The notes: generated by a model from the sequence alone, not told the origin. Positions 1 to 10,166 are shown, counted from the stretch's first letter. The stretch: 27,466 nt of DNA from Paraglomus occultum (GCA_910592205.1 CAJVPJ010000351.1:1-27466), one strand, 5' to 3'. Translations and numbers: made by a program.

Positions 1-619
1 CTAATAAAGTGTGCGTATGGTCGGGAGAGTTTTTATAACGTTCTACTCGAACTATATTTGAAGAAGCTACCCAAAAAACACTAATCTTCGCAAGACATAA
101 TCCGGGTTGCCGTATCTTGGTTATTCGGCGCTTTTCACCTGGGATATTTTCCTTTTGTCGAGTGCTTGATTCGCGGTGCTTCATAAAACGGCAGACAAAA
201 GTTTTCCGAATATCACCGTTTACAAATTCATACGAGTCCCATTTCGTCCAAATATTCGAGACTAATGGCCACCAGTTATCATTAAAATCATTCGTTGGAA
301 TTTCTAGAGAACTGTTTACGTAAAAAAGAAGGTCTCGTTTTTGTTGTTGAGACTGCTGTTGGGCTTGCTGCTGCAATTGTGGTTGTTTCTGTAGTTGCTG
401 CTGCTGCTGTTGCCGCTGCTGCTGGTGCTGGTGCTGTTGCTGGTGCTGGTGCTGCTGCTGCTGTTGCTGGTGCTGTTGCTGGTGCTGCTGCTGGTACTGT
501 TGCTGGTGCTGCTGCTGGTGCTGCTGCTGTTGATCGTGCGGAGTGTCGTGATTGTGAGGGTATGGCTGTTCATAAGAGTATAAAGGTTGTGGCTGTTGAT
601 TCATATTTGTGTGTTCCAT
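1..619 (-). CDS. Poly-Q/H protein with FAR1/FLYWCH-like zinc finger (3' end off window)
   Basis: The frame is open without a stop from an ATG at 619-617 to the left edge, giving 206 residues of a longer protein. Residues 1-28 are Pro/Tyr/His-rich. Residues about 29-93 are almost all Gln with spaced His, coded by mixed CAG/CAA/CAC. A globular region follows: WW at 116-117, then C143, C175 in the context GLCLAK, and a DHTH motif giving H201 and H203. The C-x31-C-x25-H-x-H spacing and the C-x-A-K context match the WRKY/GCM1-type zinc finger found in FLYWCH and FAR1 proteins and at the N-terminus of MULE transposases (family knowledge). It is therefore either a MULE-like transposase or a domesticated DNA-binding protein. 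A TATA-like stretch lies at 620-634. The missing C-terminus would decide between these. The open frame is certain; the family call is an inference. Confidence 0.72.
   Translation of the reverse strand, partial: MEHTNMNQQPQPLYSYEQPYPHNHDTPHDQQQQHQQQHQQQYQQQHQQQHQQQQQQHQHQQQHQHQQQRQQQQQQLQKQPQLQQQAQQQSQQQKRDLLFYVNSSLEIPTNDFNDNWWPLVSNIWTKWDSYEFVNGDIRKTFVCRFMKHRESSTRQKENIPGEKRRITKIRQPGLCLAKISVFWVASSNIVRVERYKNSPDHTHTLL
358..533. repeat. CAG/CAA/CAC-type trinucleotide repeat coding poly-Q/H
   Basis: On the minus strand this is an imperfect run of CAG, CAA and CAC codons lying within the glutamine-rich part of the left-edge gene. The mixture of synonymous codons and His interruptions would be expected to limit slippage compared with a pure CAG run. 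The other frames of this repeat are also open (poly-Ser/Thr/Asn on this strand, poly-Leu/Val or poly-Ala/Gly on the other), but only the Gln frame joins non-repetitive coding sequence on both sides. Confidence 0.9.
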
Positions 620-2013
620 AGTATTGTATAATAGAGCAAAGTGTATTTGTGATGACGTGTCTATTATGATCGTGGAGGGTATGTATATGCATATAGTTGT
701 ATAATTAGGAGGTACAATAGTCGTCTTCGAGATTTAATCTCGACGCTACAGGTAAAGGAGCGCGGACATGACAACAACAACAAAAAAGACAATATTACGC
801 GATGATGTAATCGGCCACAAATAATCTTTCGATACTTCCGAAAAATTCCGTAAAAACCACGTGATTTGCCCCCGCTTTAGCCATCCCCAATTTAGGTAAT
901 GAAAAGTGGAATAAATGGGCACAACATCGGACGTTTTGTTCTTTAGCAAAAAAGAAACGGATGTGAACACAAAATGCGCATAAAAATAAAATTGATGACA
1001 CATCCTACAAAGAAAGGCTGATAACGTACAATATTGTCAACCGTTGACCACTTATTTTCGTCCACCTGCTAACAATCTATGACTTATTGAAATATGGCGG
1101 ATGCTTATTACCTCTTCTTAAAATTTAAACTAAACGTAATTAGCAGCCAGTTGCGGATAACTACGCATTTATAAGTTACAGGAACAAAATAATAAACACA
1201 CTGCCTAAAAATGAAAGTGGGAACAAAAAATTGGAAACATGAAATAAAGTTATTTTTCCGATAACCTGCTATAATCAGTGTTTTAAAATACCCAAAAACT
1301 TATTATAAACTTGGTAACAAGCTTCCCACAAACGTTACGGTCACAAATGCAAGCGTAGTTGCATTTTTCGTAAAAGTCCAGCTAGGGTTTTTCTTCTTAC
1401 AGACATCATGGGTTACACTACGTGTGAAAAAATTTTTAGCTGGAAACTAGCTCACTTCTTTTATGAACAAATACAATCTTTCTTGAGAACCGTTTTCTCA
1501 TAAATCGCTTCAATTACTCACATTATTGGCAATCGAATGATTATTCAATTATATTTATTTGTAATTATATTCATTAGTTTTTGTCTGTTTGCAACCCTAG
1601 TTGTGCACTTTTGACATATATGTAGTATTTTGTTGCTAAACGCATGTGGCAAAAAAAGTGGCAAAATTTTTATCGCTAGGTTCAACTTTAAACTACACAC
1701 GTTACCAAGCCCTATACAAGACAAGGCTTTTAACTTATATTGGGAAAGTAATAATTAAAGCAACCGAATAATAAAGGTGCTTTGTCGAATGTCATACGGA
1801 AATTTTGTTTGGTAGACGATAACATGTTTTTATTCACAATCAAGTAAACGTTTAGTGCCAAACCACTACTCTTGAACAAGCTGCACTATTAAGTATAAAT
1901 GTTGCTCAGTTTGAACATGTTATGCGCATAGTAGTAAGTTAATTAATGAGTTATGAGCCTAACTTGCTACTACATATACAATGAATGACACACAAACAGG
2001 CTATTTAGTAATC
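620..2013. other. Intergenic region, no gene supported
   Basis: AT-rich sequence between two minus-strand genes; it holds the promoter of the left gene and the 3' flank of the secreted-protein gene. A CACGTG hexamer lies near 858-863. A short hairpin (AAATGCAA, six-base loop, TTGCATTT) lies near 1345-1366. Open frames at 746-1003 have no recognisable features. A 31-codon ATG frame near 1409 is too short to support. Confidence 0.6.
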
Positions 2014-2389
2014 TCAGTCAGTCTTTGGTTGGATGTTGGTTGGACCTTTTGGGGGAGTACCATGATGACCAAGATAAGGAACGCATTGCCTCCGTCTATG
2101 GCAATCCGCTATGACACGGTCACCAGGGAGCCATTTTTTGCTCAAATTGCTTAATAATCAATGGTTTTAGAAAAAAGTTTGGTGAGTGCGAGATAAACAA
2201 TATCAGTATCGTTAGTACAAATTCACCAATTACTTGACGATTGAAATTTTCCTCTCTCTCTTTTTTCATTGATTTTAGTCTCGATTTAAACATTTACCTT
2301 TCGCTGAACGGGAGCGGCATCGATACAATAGCATTTGCAAGTGCAATAACGGCGAGAGCGATAAAGGTTAAGCGAAAAAACTTGGTCAT
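2014..2389 (-). CDS. Small secreted protein, two exons, candidate effector or peptide
   Basis: Exon 1 is 2389-2298 and exon 2 is 2149-2014; the intron (2297-2150, 148 nt) starts GTAAAT and ends TTAAG. The joined frame is exactly 76 codons, 75 residues plus TGA. Residues 1-20 form a textbook signal peptide: K3 and R6, then a hydrophobic core, with ALANA before the likely cut after residue 20. The mature part is about 55 residues. It has a dibasic KK at 35-36, which could be a Kex2-type site, then WLPG, a C47-x5-C53 loop rich in Arg, and a Pro/Gly/Lys tail. A TATA-like site lies about 70 nt upstream. I recognise no family. Short secreted proteins of this kind are often effector candidates in symbiotic fungi (inference). 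The fit of signal peptide, phase-2 splice and stop argues against chance. Confidence 0.75.
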
Positions 2390-2454
2390 TTTATTGGAGT
2401 AAGAAGACGTTTGTTTTTTGGTTTTTTTTTGTTTTTAGGGTAGCTGCGTATTTG

Positions 2455-2463
2455 ATATAAAAA
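2455..2463 (-). promoter_or_regulatory. TATA-like box of the secreted-protein gene
   Basis: On the minus strand the sequence reads TTTTTATATC, about 70 nt upstream of the ATG at 2389, followed by an A-rich leader that would be the 5' UTR. Position and composition fit a fungal core promoter; no mapped transcript start is available. Confidence 0.4.
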
Positions 2464-2923
2464 GAGAAAGTCGATAAGACCCAAGTGGGTTGGTTTTTTT
2501 TTCTTAAAAGAGCGTACGGATGTGCTTGTGATGTTGACTAAGACCCAAGCTCAGTCGAGAGGAATGCCCACCAGGAATCTTACAACGCCGTATTTATACT
2601 TAATGACTAACGAGTATAACAAGGAATTAGTGCCAAAATTTGTCATACGCAAAGTACTTGTTGTTTGCTGTTATCTCTTGTTCGGAGAAAAAACATTTTT
2701 GATTTTTTCTGCGGGAACGAATTAGTAAACGGTTTACTACTAATAGCTATCTATATGTCCCCTTTCTCATCATTTCGATCGACGTGGCGTAAGTCCTGCA
2801 TGCAGAACCTCTTGATTTCAGACTACTTTAACTACAAAATTGGTTAGATAAATCTGTGCAACGTGCATGATGCCAAGAAGTTTAGCATAATAATAACGTT
2901 ATTATTATACTACGACTTGATTA

Positions 2924-3088
2924 TAGTCAATAACTCCGACACTTTTTTCCCGACACTTTTACACGCTAGTCAAATTAGTCCATCTGTGTTAGTTATAATT
3001 GACGATGATTTGATGAATGGCCACTCCATATGCAGAATATGCTGTAAGACCGTAAAGTGTCGGGAAAAAATGTCGGAATTATTGACTA
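2924..3088. mobile_element. MITE with ~36-bp terminal inverted repeats
   Basis: The left arm (2925-2960) and right arm (3053-3087) are inverted copies differing by one substitution and one single-base indel. Both begin AGTCAATAA and contain TCCGACA, a T-run, CCCGACACTTT. The interior of about 90 bp has no coding potential. The dinucleotide AT directly outside both ends could be a target-site duplication. This is a non-autonomous DNA transposon; the superfamily is not certain from the ends alone. Confidence 0.8.
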
Positions 3089-3142
3089 TGAATTGTAAAC
3101 TTTTTATATTATGAGGGGTGAGTTTTAAAAATTTGTCAATTT

Positions 3143-3174
3143 TTTAAAAGCAAAGTCTATGGTTTGCTTTTAAA
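3143..3174. repeat. Perfect 12-bp inverted repeat (hairpin)
   Basis: TTTAAAAGCAAA (3143-3154) and TTTGCTTTTAAA (3163-3174) are perfect inverted copies around an 8-base loop. Weaker symmetry in the flanks (TTTGTCAA-type and TTGACAG-type arms, about 3120-3225) suggests the core of an old foldback element rather than a terminator. Confidence 0.5.
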
Positions 3175-4648
3175 GGTATCGGTATTTGACAGATGTTAAA
3201 AAATTTAAAAATATAAACTGACACCTATCCTAAAAATCAAGGGTCTTAATGCAGCGTCCGCAAGAATGATAGTGGTCTTTGAATAATCAGACAGTTAATT
3301 ATTAATTGCTGAGTTAGATCATAGCCAGCGAAACAATCAAAAGATATCAAGCAACTCCGAAATAGTAAGCAAACAGTGTCTGGAATCTTAAGATCAATTC
3401 CTTTAAGCAATACTCTGATACTAGTGAGTGTATCTTTGCTATTCTTTGGTAATCGTTAAGAGTGACAAGACCTACAGGGCCATTACATATACGCCTTGCA
3501 ATAATCGCAGCCTTATACCGGACAATTAGATACAAATTCCGTAATTATTATAGACGTAAAGCGTAGCATACGAACATATTGTAGCCGACTTGATGTTGTT
3601 AAATTGGATACAAACTGTCTGCTGAAAAAATAAATATTCGTATAGCACGATTCATGGTCCAGTTCATTGCCCGACAATCAACTACCAAGAAAGATAACTT
3701 CCAAAAATATTGGCGGGCAAATGACCGCACCCATTGTAGTTAGTTTCAGTAACCAATCAATATGTTGATACTGCAAGATAAGATTGGATTTTTTAACTCT
3801 AAGGCGCATATTTGCACAGCAGTGCCCAAAATTATTGAATCGGTTATCAAATAGCCCAATCTTAAATCGATGTAAAAATTTGTGGCAAATTCTAAGATAT
3901 AAAAGTAAAAATTGCAGTAGAAACTTTCGTGGAGCAATCAGAAGCAATGGGATAAATTACATATCGATATGTTAATTGCTTGTAACATGCCATTGTAACA
4001 AGACTATGATGCAAAATTATTTATTGATGTTCTGAATAACTTTGTTTATAATTTTCGTTGCTGCTTAGTTATCTAATTTATGGTGCTCTTAAACCACACT
4101 TTACTAGTTCCATCCCCTTTGTCGTGACATTGATAGATATCTTTGCAATAATTATCAAAGTCTTCTAAAACGTATCGTTCTAATGTCTCCTAGTAATAAA
4201 GCAAAATTAGCGCGCTGCTTAGATAAAGCGTTTAAGGTAACCCGTAGAGTCAACTCGTATTCGAGTTTCAAATACAAAAACGTTGAAGTCTTGTGATCTG
4301 GTATCATATGATAACTAATTTGTGGCAGTGTAATCCTCAGTTGTGGCGCAGATCCAACATAGACAGTAAAATCACTATACAATCGAATCTCCATGAAAAA
4401 ACCTTTTATAAGGAACAACTTCTCATAAGAACATTTTATCATGGGACAAATCTGACTTATCCATAAATGAACTACCCTATAAGAAACACTTTTAAGATAG
4501 TACATAATTTGGCTACCGTTCGCCTGTATTAGTATTGTAACAGATCAGGTGATATATTAAGGAGGTATGCAATTAACCAATGATATTACGCCAAAGCGAT
4601 CTAACGAAGCTTAATACTTCCCGTATCATCGTAATAGCAGCAACAAAC

Positions 4649-6862
4649 ATGGCCTTAAATCAGTCTGATAAAGAATGGTTACTAAAAAGTATTGAAGATG
4701 GAAGCATTCGGTTTTATCCTTTCGATGACTTTATTGACCACTTGTGCATCGGTGGCGGAGCATATGGAATAGTTTTCAAAGCCAAAATGAAGTCACTTGA
4801 TAGAATGGTCGCATACAAACTTTTGAATTCGCACAATGAAGATGAGATGATCGAAAACTTTGTCAAAGAGGTTGGTAATACAGTGGCGGCTTATGTTTGA
4901 ATTTATTGCTTTACTTAAACCATCCAAACGATACCTTTAGCTCAAGATTCATTGCAAGGTTGATGATCATTCGAACATCATTCGATTCTTTGGAATCAGT
5001 AAAGGTAAGCGTTGAGGCGTCGTTACGGGGGTCACTCATTATGATAGACATTAACACAAAGACTTAATTACCAGATACGATTAATAGATATGTAATGGTC
5101 TTCAAATACGCCGACGGCGGTTCGTTACGATCTTACTTATCGGATTCGTCTGTCGAACTGGATTGGCCTGCGAGATGCAAACTTGGTATCAACATCGCTA
5201 ATGGCCTGAAGCATCTTCACGGGCGCGGTATTATACATAAGGATCTGGTAATTATAGATGCGCAGAACAATGTCGTATGTTTGGAATCTTTTATAATAAT
5301 AAACAATTTATTACTGTTTAGTCTTCATATAATATATTGATTCACGCCGGCGTGGCAAAGATAACAGACTTTGGGTTGTCTGAGCCAATATTACAACAAA
5401 AAAGCTATTCAAACATTCGAGGAACCCTTCCATATCTTGACCCCAGATGCTTGTTTGACCCTTCTACTAAGCGTGATGAAAAGTCGGATATATTTAGCTT
5501 TGGAGTGGTATTATGGGAAATCTCTGGCGGAAAGAAACCATGTGATGGACTCCAGGATTATAATGGCATCGTAAGTTATAGACTAAATGCTAAACGAGAT
5601 GCTCCAGTCTCAGGAACTCCGGAACAATATATCATGTTATATTCAGAATGTTGGGATGATGATGCAGACAAAAGACCATCTTGTGTGCAGATTGCTGATA
5701 GATTAAGCATAATAGGTCAACTATCAACAGTTTTAAACCATTCATTTTCTGATGAGTTGTCAAGCAAATGCCAAGAAGCATTATCAAGGGGGAAAAGTAA
5801 GGATCAGATTTGTAACTCAATCAAAGATTGGTTAGCACAACATGGATGGTATCAACAGAGTACTCCACTTGTTAAGAGGCTCAAGGATCATGTTGATTGT
5901 GGGCAATGTTGTTGGCTACTTGGCTTTTTTTATCAATATGAAATAACAGATGGAAAGGATCTTAGTCAGGCAATCTATTGGTATAAATTGTCAGCAGAAA
6001 AAAATTATGCTTTTGGACAATATAGTCTTGGTCATTGCTATGAAATGGGTATTGGAGTAGAGAAAATTTTTGAAAAGGCAATTGAATTATATGAAAAAGC
6101 AGCTGAACAGGGGCATGCTAGTGCACAAAGTAATCTTGGTTATTGCTATCGACATGGAATTGGAGTAGAGAAAGATGTGAAGAAGGCAGTTGAATTATAT
6201 GAAAAAACAGTTGAACAAGGAAATGGCCATGCACAAAATAATCTTGGTTATTGTTATCAATTTGGAATTGGAGTAGAGAAAGATGTGAAGAAGGCAGTTG
6301 AGTTATATGAAAAAGCAGCTGAACAGGGGCATGCTAGTGCACAAAATAATTTTGGTTATTGTTATCAATTTGGAATTGGAGTAGAGAAAGATGTGAAGAA
6401 GGCAGTTGAGTTATATGAAAAAGCAATTGAACAAGGAGATGCTTATGCACAAAATAATCTTGGTTATTGCTATCAATATGAATTGGAGTAGAGAAAGATG
6501 TGAAAAAGGCAGTTGAATTATATGAAAAAGCAGTTGAACAAGGAAATGCTGATGCACAAACTAATCTTGGCCATTGCTATCAATATGGAATTGGTGTAGA
6601 GAAAGATGCTAAGAAGGCAGTTGAATTATATGAAAAAGCTGTTGAACAAGGAAATGGCCATGCACAAACTAATCTTGGTCATTGCTATCAATATGGAATT
6701 GGTGTAGAGAAAGATGCTAAGAAGGCAGTTGAATTATATGCAAAAGCTGAAAATAAAAAGGTAACTGAGCAGAGAAACATTGATGCACAGCAATATCTTA
6801 AAGATTCTTATAATAAAAAAGAGGGCATGAAAAAGAAGATTAAAAATTGGTTTACCCAATAG
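4649..6862 (+). CDS. Protein kinase fused to Sel1 repeats, frameshifted
   Basis: Exons are 4649-4870, 4941-5004, 5075-5247 and 5322 onward; three GT-AG introns of 70, 70 and 74 nt join a continuous kinase domain. I prefer the ATG at 4649 (AAACATGG) over the in-frame ATG at 4580. The kinase motifs are complete: Gly loop 34-40 (IGGGAYG), Lys57, Glu74, HKD 150-152, Asn157, DFG 169-171, then an LPYLDP P+1 region and a DIFSFGVVLWE helix. A linker leads to eight Sel1 repeats of 36 residues from about residue 346. In repeat six a missing G at 6480-6481 puts TAG in frame at 6489-6491, giving 542 residues. The other frame continues the repeats to TAG at 6860-6862, so an intact allele would code about 666. 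Such TKL-type kinase-Sel1 fusions are greatly expanded in Glomeromycotina and are probably signalling proteins. The deletion is either a real null or truncating allele, or an assembly error. Confidence 0.88.
6048..6755 (+). repeat. 108-bp tandem repeat coding Sel1 units
   Basis: Near-identical units start at 6048, 6156, 6264, 6372, 6480, 6587 and 6695. The spacing is 108 bp each time, except 107 bp across the deleted base. Each unit codes one Sel1 repeat around GIGVEKDVKKAVELYEKA. DNA identity is high between neighbours, which suggests recent unequal exchange or slippage. Two subgroups are visible: GTAGAGAAAGATGTGA in the earlier units and GTAGAGAAAGATGCTA in the last two. Confidence 0.92.
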
Positions 6863-8019
6863 TCACAAGTTGTTTTATATTATATTTAATGCATTTGTCA
6901 ACTAACAGCATGGTTTTACATTTTGCTGAAACTGTCATTTAGTGTAAATTATTAATGTAAAATGTGGTTACTACTAGAAAACTTATTGCTATTAACAGAT
7001 GTCAAAGTGTTGTTGTAAATTATGCAAGTTTATGTAGTGTAGTACATCTATTATTATTTGTGCTATCTATTGTATAATACAGAACTACTTTATTTGACCT
7101 GGTTGAAATAATCTTTTAGACGCCATTGTGTTCTGTCAATTTATATAATATTCAGCAAATAAAGACAATTTTGTTCTTGACATAAGAATTTATAATAACT
7201 TGGTAAGCAAACATTACAATTGGGCAGTTTAATGTCAAATTAGGAGTATGGTTTGCAAAAGAGTCCCATATTAATATGACTGTATTAGCTACAATTTTTT
7301 TGTCTACGACTACGAGTTGTAAGACAGTTGCCTGTATAATTATAATATTATTATGTTTTTAAAAACTTGTTGATAATTTTTTATCAAAATATAATTTGTC
7401 AAAATCTATTCGTTGACTATAAATTCGGAGGTCCGGCGCAATGTCTTTGCAAATATGCAACATTGTTATAGATTAACGAACCACTAGTATACTGTGTTTG
7501 GATTAGCTTGTAACATAACTTTTTAAAATGTTGTTTTGAAATGTAAAGATTGCCATAGTTATATGGTAATGGATAAATAAAGATATAGACTTACTATATC
7601 AGATGCTTCTGAGTCATCTTTTTAGTGAAAGTTAATATAATCGTCATCATTCAAGCTTACGTTCGATCGCGGTAAATATTATTAAAAAAGCAACAGGATA
7701 ATATCTTATATAGATAAAGTATTGTCAAAACGTATATTATATAACTAGTTCAACAAAATATCTGTATTTAAGTTTAAGATAAATGTTCAACATAATTTAT
7801 ACATTGAACGTTCGATTGACCAGTAATTACTTCTATGAGTTAATCAATATCAAATGTGCTATACGATTTACTTTATGCTGTCATGACAGTAGTAGCTTTA
7901 CGTATGCGAATGCGGTTTTGGAGTTTATAGTTAACCGCATAATCGGCATTGCAGTAATTGTTACGTAGAAATGTTATGGTGTCATAAGGTAGGATGTGAG
8001 TGTATACGAACAATATACG
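6863..8019. other. Intergenic region, no gene supported
   Basis: Very AT-rich 3' flank of the kinase gene. AATAAA-type hexamers near 7158 could be polyadenylation signals. I see no protein, RNA gene or clear repeat. The overlapping short frames at 7783-8058 end in the adjacent transposon. Confidence 0.55.
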
Positions 8020-8024
8020 CAGTA

Positions 8025-8099
8025 AAGTCCGCTTTAACGAAGAGCTCCGTTCCGCCAAAAAAATTTTGTTAATGCGGAAAGTTTCGTTAAAGCGGACTT
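8025..8099. repeat. 17-bp foldback at the left end of the pogo-like element
   Basis: AAGTCCGCTTTAACGAA (8025-8041) is followed by its exact reverse complement at 8083-8099, with GCGGAA-type inner symmetry. The left end alone can thus form a long hairpin, and the same motif is present a third time at the right end. Confidence 0.8.
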
Positions 8100-8186
8100 C
8101 TATCTATATAACGAATAATACATATAATCACGTGATATTCGTTAAAGCGGATTTATTTATTTACTTCTATTCCGTTTCTCTATTGA

Positions 8187-8570
8187 TTAATAAAATTCTC
8201 CAAACATGTCTGTTTTTTTGCTGCAAACACTTTTTTCAACAATTTGTTTACGCACTTGTTTTAACTGACTATAACTGAATGTCGACACTTAGATCTTGCT
8301 GCTGACAAAATAAGACAAGATTATCAAGAGCCGTTACAGCTTGAACAAAAGAAACCTTTTTTCTTGCTTAATCTTTTCTTGCTCTCTTTCCTCTTCGATT
8401 TTTAACACATATTTTCTTCTTCATGACAATTGCAAGATTTGTACGTGGTTTCTTTGGTTCGGAACAATGTTTGTCTTTAACTCGGGGACGTTTTTTGGAA
8501 GAAGATTCTGTATCTAACAATGGTGAGACTTGTTCCTCACAGTCACTTGCAACCTGACGGGCGAAGAATT
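8187..8570 (-). pseudogene. C-terminal relic of pogo/Tigger-like DDE transposase
   Basis: From about 8569 down, the minus strand reads an acidic stretch, a basic stretch resembling a nuclear localisation signal (SKKRPRVKDKH, then EPKKPRT), an in-frame TAA at 8370-8368, and then VQAVTALDNLVLFCQQQDL. After a one-base frame change it continues LKQVRKQIVEKS to a TAA at 8189-8187. An 'ALxxLxxFxxQQ' helix followed by a basic 'LxxxRxxI' helix is typical of the extreme C-terminus of Tigger/CENP-B-type transposases. The catalytic core and N-terminal DNA-binding part are missing. Orientation agrees with the element, with the tail next to the left inverted repeat. Confidence 0.65.
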
Positions 8571-8856
8571 AGACATCTTTATTACATGCGATGTGTTGGT
8601 CAGATCTCTATATACTGTACAGTAATGCTATAACGAACTTCGGTATGCACGAAAATTTCGGTATATCATGCTAATTAGGCGATCTTCGTTAAACTGAATG
8701 ATTTTCTTATTAGTGGGTTTGAAATTTTTTCGTTATATCGTTATACAGATTTTAATTATAAATCTTCGTTAAACCGGGAGTCAAGCATATGTAAATGAAT
8801 CGGCTCCATAAACAAGCTTCATTATAAGGTCATCTTCGTTAAAGCGGACTTTACTA

Positions 8857-10166
8857 TGTAATACAAGTATTAATACAGGTTACTTGCACCTATATAGATT
8901 ATTCATCTTTTATGTTAAATTTGCAAGCGTTAGAATAACGTTTATAACCAATCCCAGTTGTTTATATGTACGACAATAAATTATTTTGTGATGTTGTTAC
9001 CTTATCACTAGAAATTGTGTGTGTGCAACCACAAATAATCGCCGAAAATCGAGACAAAAAGTGCAGACAATAATTTCGAGTATTTGTAAGCACGTATACA
9101 ATTTATCAACATACGCAGCTTTGCTAATGAATAAACCAACTGTATTGAGTTTCTACATTGAGATGAAGAGGACTACTTTCAACGAGAACAAGTTTCTAGT
9201 GGATTGGCAAGGGCTATCAATACTTTTTCGTTCCATTCTACTCATTATAAATCTTTGAATAAGTGCGAGTTGCAAACAAATTTTCGATAAACAGTTGCCA
9301 AATAATCGAAGAACGTATGTCTTGTAAATAGACCATAGTGTATATAACATCGAAACGACTATCTTCTTATCTTAGTTACTTCGCCTTAATTGCTTTCTGT
9401 CATCACAGCACCGCATTTCCCGTCTTAATACATGCAGGTATAACTTAGCAATCAATTGCTTAACGTTAGTATTATTATCGCTGACTACAACGTTTATTAT
9501 ATTCTATCCAAACTGAAATAAACGAGCTTACTAGACATGGCAAACAAATTGCTTTGTATTGGGTTTTTGTTCCACATAAATTGACTCGGGACAGATCTCT
9601 CGTAATTTCATTGGTCAAATTTGCCTTTCCCTCAATGCGGAAAGTCTGTTCCGGTCAGCTTAATTTGCAGTTGACTCGATGGCTTTTTAATATTAAAACT
9701 GTCATTATGAATCATCTTTCAACTATCTTTACAGAATATTGCTGCGTTGTTATTTTTAATCTTGCGTCATATTCTAAGCGGTTTATTCGAATGCACTTGG
9801 GCGGAAGTGCATATATCCATGCCATGAAAGATTACCTATATTTAGAAAAAGACGTCCCCGTGAAATGGAATACCTCATTCGACATATTTGTGTAACAATG
9901 ATATCACTGAACGCATTTATTAGAATACGAGAAATCATAAAGTCTTACACTATAGAATACGAGAAATCATTCTTGACGCTTACAGCTAACGAAAGAAAGT
10001 TTTTGTCATAATTACTTATTTGAGTTTACCAATAATGTGTAAAACGTAGCAAACATATACTCTCTTAAACGTAAGTAAATTAAATACATAATAATAAAAA
10101 TCCTTTTTCTTAATTAATCTTGAAATTATTTTTACCAAAAATATAATAAATAAAGGTTGCTTATAC
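8857..10166. other. Intergenic region, no gene supported
   Basis: The longest frames are 9019-9258 (+, 79 codons) and 9554-9895 (+, 113 codons). The second begins with a TTG codon, not an ATG, and shows no domain, signal peptide or repeat. Both could be chance frames or decayed exons. The right part is the 3' flank of the first F-box-like gene. Confidence 0.5.
9921..9970. repeat. 18-bp direct repeat pair
   Basis: TAGAATACGAGAAATCAT occurs at 9921-9938 and again at 9953-9970, 32 bp apart, in the 3' flank of the F-box-like gene. No function is apparent. Confidence 0.85.

Larger units (their letters stand above)
2464..4648. other. Intergenic region with a MITE and a hairpin
   Basis: No gene is supported here apart from the separately listed MITE and hairpin. 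The open frames at 3347-3535 (-), 3678-3947 (-) and 4155-4505 (-, 116 codons) show no domain I recognise. The last is head-to-head with the kinase gene and is the only one long enough to deserve a transcript check. The kinase promoter must lie in the last few hundred bases; I see no clear TATA box. Confidence 0.5.
8020..8856. mobile_element. Pogo/Tigger-like element, internally decayed
   Basis: The two ends carry a perfect 23-bp inverted repeat: 8021-8043 begins AGTAAAGTCCGC and its reverse complement is at 8833-8855. The outermost base is C on the left (CAGTAAAG), the usual CAGT start of pogo/Tigger ends (family knowledge). Between the ends lies a minus-strand transposase tail (8187-8570). 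Further copies of the end motif CTTCGTTAAA occur at 8684 and 8764, and in variant form (TTCGTTAAAG) at 8083 and near 8140. A second possible end, TA followed by CAGTAATGC, lies at 8618-8628. No convincing target-site duplication remains. I read this as a deleted autonomous element with rearranged or nested ends. Confidence 0.75.

Noticed and set aside
295-621. Plus-strand poly-Ala/Gly/Val frame and minus-strand poly-Ser/Thr frame over the trinucleotide repeat
   Set aside because: These are other frames of the repeat; only the Gln/His frame joins conserved non-repetitive coding sequence.
855-866. CACGTG as a phosphate-regulation (Pho4-type) site
   Set aside because: A single hexamer is expected by chance in a window of this size; no second site or suitable gene supports it.
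3347-3535. 62-codon minus-strand frame with coding-like composition
   Set aside because: No similarity to the kinase or F-box-like genes and no family recognised.
4155-4505. 116-codon minus-strand frame head-to-head with the kinase gene
   Set aside because: No domain, signal peptide or repeat and no clear promoter; its length alone is not enough in AT-rich DNA. A transcript would change this.
9554-9895. 113-codon plus-strand frame
   Set aside because: It begins with TTG rather than ATG and has no recognisable motif; probably chance or old debris.
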